Assembly: GCA_029934845.1 (NCBI GenBank)
Contig: JAOZLN010000103.1
Coordinates: forward strand, 1-8,213
DNA: 8,213 bases
Direction: 5' to 3'
Source: Candidatus Sabulitectum sp.
GTDB lineage: Bacteria; Fermentibacterota; Fermentibacteria; Fermentibacterales; JCC-6
A program made the position numbers and the translations under genes. The notes below the pieces were generated by a model. It was not told the origin of the DNA, did not search any database, and was given only the letters and a program-made list of their open reading frames with translations. Below are positions 6,001 to 8,213 of this stretch, piece after piece (positions within the stretch are counted from its first letter, which is position 1; each line of letters begins with the position of its first letter).

Positions 6001-7719
6001 ATGAGATCAATAATGATTATCGCAGCATTACTTCTTGCAGCAACCGCTGCATTGGCAGATCATCAGGTAGACAGTGATCTTTCCAGCGAGTGGGAAGCTA
6101 CAGGCTTTAACAACGGAAGAAGGATAGTAAGAGATTCAAATGGATACTTTCATATGGTGTATCACTCGCAGCTGGATCCCAATGGAATACCTGGTGGCAA
6201 CTGCGAAATAATGTACTCACACACGCTGATTCCAGCTCCTCCTACCTGCAGTACAGACTGGGCTCCGGCAACAATGATAACATGTGATGAAATGACAGAT
6301 GACAGATATCCCTCCATAGCAATTGAGCACGGATCACCGGGTGATCCCACCGATAATGATATGCTGCATGTTGTATGGCAGAGTAAGGACATAACAGGAG
6401 TGTATCAGATCATGTACTGCTCAAACATCAACAGCACTATGCCGACTCCCGGAGTCTGGACACCGCCCTTCGCCATTCATGTCAGCACAGAGCATTCGCT
6501 TGTTCCCGATATTGACTGCTCTCTGAACAATGTACTTCATGTGGTCTGGCAGGAAGAGAACTTTGCCCCTAACTTCAAATCAGAAATTCTTTACGTTAAT
6601 AGTCCTGATCACGGAGCAAGCTGGACAGCTTTCCAGAACCTGAGCATGACGGAATTCAACTCTCAGACGCCGGATATTGCAACAGTTATTGACTTCCAGG
6701 AAGCCCCTTCCAACTACACCTACTACTCTGAAAGAGTTCATGTTGTATGGAGCGATGACGGCCCGACCTCTGGCCCCTGCATCATGTACAGAAGCAGCCC
6801 CGATGCTGGAAACACCTGGGATATCTATGAGAACGTGTCAATTGCATCCGGCAGCAATGACAGCGATGGATACCCTTCTCTCACAGTAAGCAGAGAAGAC
6901 ATTCCCCATGTGGTCTGGATGCATGGAGTTCTCCCTCACGATCCGACAGACCCCGGACCATACGCAGCAGGTGTTGATCCGCTGAACGCCAACAGTTTCC
7001 CTGGGCCCGAAGTGGGAATGTATTCAACAATTCTTCAGGATATCTACTACAGTGGAAGAAACTCGGGCAGCTGGGGATCCTTTGAAATAGTGGATGAAGC
7101 CACAGCTGAAAATGAATTCCCCTCCATCGCTGTTGACAACACAGATATGCTCTACGTTGCATGGCAGGCAAATACTTCTCCTGCTTCAGACTACAATATC
7201 CGTCAGGCAGAAAGAATGGCAGCTGGAGGCGGGTGGTTTAATGCAACTACCTTTTACCACCCGGAGCACGACGATCTGTTCCCTTCAGAGGCCACGAAGA
7301 AAACAGCAATGTACACACCAGGCTATGATTTTGTCTGGACAATGATTGACAGCGATGGTTCAGCAGGAGGTCATGGACAACCTGCAGCCCTGTCCCCTGC
7401 ACATGAAATATGGTTCAGTGGCAACACCAGCTGGACAAACCCTACAAACATTGAAGATGAAAACGCTGGAGTCACATTGTCAGTGTTCAGTTTTGCGAGT
7501 AATCCTGTGTCCTCCGGGACATGGATCAGTACCGGAACAGAAGGCGGTACGATCTCAATAATGGATCTCTGCGGAAGAACAGTACAGACTGAAACTGTAC
7601 CTGCAGGTTCCTGCGGTGTCTTCTGGACCGTAAATGAAAGACTGCCTGATGGAGTATACAGGGTGGTTCTACATAACGAACATGGAATACAGAGCAAAGC
7701 AGTCACAGTAATCAGGTAA
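6001..7719 (+). CDS. Secreted Asp-box/HVVW-repeat beta-propeller protein with type IX-like C-terminal sorting domain
   Basis: This is a 572-residue exported protein. Residues 1-19 are a clear signal peptide (MRSIMI, Leu/Ala-rich core, likely cleavage after ALA before Asp20). The body carries seven evenly placed beta-strand repeats of the form hydrophobic-His-Val-Val-Trp: FHMVY (50), LHVVW (122 and 179), VHVVW (246), PHVVW (302), LYVAW (384) and YDFVW (442). Two of them are followed by Asp boxes, SPDHGASW (201-208) and SPDAGNTW (266-273). This indicates a sialidase/BNR-superfamily propeller, probably seven-bladed. No FRIP motif or obvious sialidase catalytic set is seen, so an enzymatic role is not supported; a binding or surface role is more likely. 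Residues about 491-572 form an Ig-like tail (NPVSS at 501, MDLCGR at 521, GVYR at 551) resembling T9SS type A/FlgD-like sorting domains, suggesting surface delivery. It is the first gene of the sigma54-promoted operon. Confidence 0.9.
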   Translation: MRSIMIIAALLLAATAALADHQVDSDLSSEWEATGFNNGRRIVRDSNGYFHMVYHSQLDPNGIPGGNCEIMYSHTLIPAPPTCSTDWAPATMITCDEMTDDRYPSIAIEHGSPGDPTDNDMLHVVWQSKDITGVYQIMYCSNINSTMPTPGVWTPPFAIHVSTEHSLVPDIDCSLNNVLHVVWQEENFAPNFKSEILYVNSPDHGASWTAFQNLSMTEFNSQTPDIATVIDFQEAPSNYTYYSERVHVVWSDDGPTSGPCIMYRSSPDAGNTWDIYENVSIASGSNDSDGYPSLTVSREDIPHVVWMHGVLPHDPTDPGPYAAGVDPLNANSFPGPEVGMYSTILQDIYYSGRNSGSWGSFEIVDEATAENEFPSIAVDNTDMLYVAWQANTSPASDYNIRQAERMAAGGGWFNATTFYHPEHDDLFPSEATKKTAMYTPGYDFVWTMIDSDGSAGGHGQPAALSPAHEIWFSGNTSWTNPTNIEDENAGVTLSVFSFASNPVSSGTWISTGTEGGTISIMDLCGRTVQTETVPAGSCGVFWTVNERLPDGVYRVVLHNEHGIQSKAVTVIR

Positions 7720-7732
7720 CCATGGCAAAACA

Positions 7733-7768
7733 GGTTTCCAGAGAAGGCGCAAGCCCTCTCTGGAAGCC
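7733..7768 (+). other. Strong intercistronic RNA hairpin with GCAA tetraloop
   Basis: Bases 7733-7748 pair with 7753-7768: 14 Watson-Crick pairs, one U-G pair (7735/7766), one A-C mismatch (7745/7756), and a GCAA (GNRA) loop at 7749-7752. The hairpin starts 14 nt after the propeller stop codon and ends 2 nt before the GGAGG of the small downstream gene. There is no T-run after it, so it is not a standard intrinsic terminator. An mRNA 3'-end stabiliser, a processing site or a translation-tuning element is more plausible. Confidence 0.75.
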
Positions 7769-7770
7769 CT

Positions 7771-7775
7771 GGAGG
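7771..7775 (+). promoter_or_regulatory. Ribosome binding site of the 47-residue gene
   Basis: GGAGG sits 6 nt before the ATG at 7782. It favours this start over the in-frame ATG at 7722, which has no good Shine-Dalgarno and whose first 20 codons would run through the hairpin. Confidence 0.75.
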
Positions 7776-7781
7776 TTTATA

Positions 7782-7925
7782 ATGTCGGAAAACTCAAAAG
7801 AAGAAAAACATGAGTGGATTGCTAAGGAAGCATATTGTGGTTTATCTTACTGCGTACATCCAATAGCAAGATATCTTGCCAGGGAGTGCAGACCTGAATC
7901 AGAAGACAAGGAGAAAAACAGATGA
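7782..7925 (+). CDS. Small cysteine-containing protein of unknown function (47 residues)
   Basis: I do not recognise a family. The product is hydrophilic and charged, rich in Glu/Lys at both ends, with a central segment AYCGLSYCVHPIARYLAREC carrying C19, C24, H26 and C36. That C-x4-C-x-H-x9-C pattern could bind a metal or form disulfides, but this is speculation. There is no signal peptide or membrane segment, so it should be cytoplasmic, unlike both neighbours. Evidence that it is real: a strong GGAGG at ideal spacing, position between two exported-protein genes on the same strand, and a 4-bp ATGA overlap with the next gene, which implies translational coupling. A 67-residue form from 7722 is possible but less likely. 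It could be a small regulator or accessory factor, or act chiefly as a leader that couples translation of the next gene. Confidence 0.68.
   Translation: MSENSKEEKHEWIAKEAYCGLSYCVHPIARYLARECRPESEDKEKNR
7908..7913 (+). promoter_or_regulatory. Ribosome binding site of the downstream exported-protein gene
   Basis: AAGGAG lies 8 nt before the ATG at 7922, inside the 3' end of the 47-residue gene. Independent initiation as well as coupling through the ATGA overlap is therefore possible. Confidence 0.7.
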
Positions 7926-8213
7926 AATTAGTTAAACCGGCAGTTTTGATTCTTGTACTGGCTTCTTTTTCCATGGCTTCAAGTACCGATGACCTTCTGC
8001 AATATGATGACGGCACTGCTGACTGGTTCTCATTTGAGGGAGAATACAGAGGGACATGGTTTAATCTGGAAGACTTCTATCCCACTGTTGATGCATCGGG
8101 TTTTGTTCTGAACTATGCAGAAATATGGTTCTTTCATGTATACACCCATCCCTGGGATACATCAGATTTTACAGGCGAGATCACTGATGGAACTCCCTAT
8201 TCTCCGAGCACTG
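7922..8213 (+). CDS. Exported protein with DDGT motif, C-terminus cut by window edge
   Basis: The first 97 codons are present. The start ATG at 7922 overlaps the preceding stop (ATGA) and has AAGGAG 8 nt upstream. Residues 1-20 form a signal peptide (MKLVK, then a hydrophobic core, with likely cleavage after a small residue in MASS). The mature start contains LQYDDGTADW followed by aromatic-rich beta-like sequence (GTWFNLEDFYP, YAEIWFFH, PWDTSDFTGE). YDDGT-type beta-sandwich segments occur in many large secreted or cell-surface proteins of FCB-like candidate phyla, often next to proteases or sorting domains, but I cannot assign a function from this fragment. It is the third gene of the operon and is probably expressed from the same sigma54 promoter. 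Confidence 0.85.
   Translation, partial: MKLVKPAVLILVLASFSMASSTDDLLQYDDGTADWFSFEGEYRGTWFNLEDFYPTVDASGFVLNYAEIWFFHVYTHPWDTSDFTGEITDGTPYSPST

Noticed and set aside
7722..7781. Upstream in-frame start (ATG at 7722) giving a 67-residue small protein
   Set aside because: It has no good Shine-Dalgarno, the extra codons coincide with a strong hairpin, and the ATG at 7782 has GGAGG at ideal spacing.
1..8213. CRISPR array, tRNA, insertion sequence or attachment site
   Set aside because: No regularly spaced repeats, cloverleaf-like segment, transposase motif or flanking direct repeats were seen.

Overview
The window looks like a stretch of chromosome from an uncultured bacterium related to the FCB group (Fibrobacterota, Chlorobiota, Bacteroidota and allied candidate phyla such as Fermentibacterota or Eisenbacteria). 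This is an inference from content: a gingipain-type C25 peptidase, a secreted beta-propeller protein ending in a type IX-like sorting domain, and a very large sigma54 activator with a kinase-like N-terminus. No rRNA or housekeeping marker is present, so the phylum is not proven.

Layout. Positions 1-1696 (minus strand) hold the N-terminal 565 codons of a secreted C25 cysteine peptidase that runs off the left edge. A 216-bp gap (1697-1912) carries a good sigma70-type promoter for it. Positions 1913-5635 (minus) encode a 1240-residue regulator: degenerate protein-kinase-like domain, degenerate STAND-like NTPase region, TPR-type helical repeats, an intact sigma54-activating AAA+ domain with GAFTGA loop, and a Fis-type helix-turn-helix. 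Positions 5636-6000 form a divergent intergenic region. Rightward from 6001 lies an apparent operon: a secreted HVVW/Asp-box propeller protein (6001-7719), a strong intercistronic hairpin (7733-7768), a 47-residue cysteine-containing small protein (7782-7925), and, overlapping it by ATGA, a second exported protein cut by the right edge (7922-8213).

How it fits together. The divergent region holds a near-consensus sigma54 (-24/-12) promoter, 5934-5949, directed at the propeller operon. It also holds two copies of a 19-bp near-palindrome (5709-5727 and 5841-5859), centred about -242 and -110 from the predicted start of transcription, where sigma54 activators usually bind. The simplest reading is a local circuit. 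The large regulator would sense something through its kinase/NTPase/TPR half, bind the duplicated sites, switch on the exported-protein operon through sigma54, and perhaps control itself through the site nearer its own start. The motifs are seen in the sequence; the regulatory wiring is inference.
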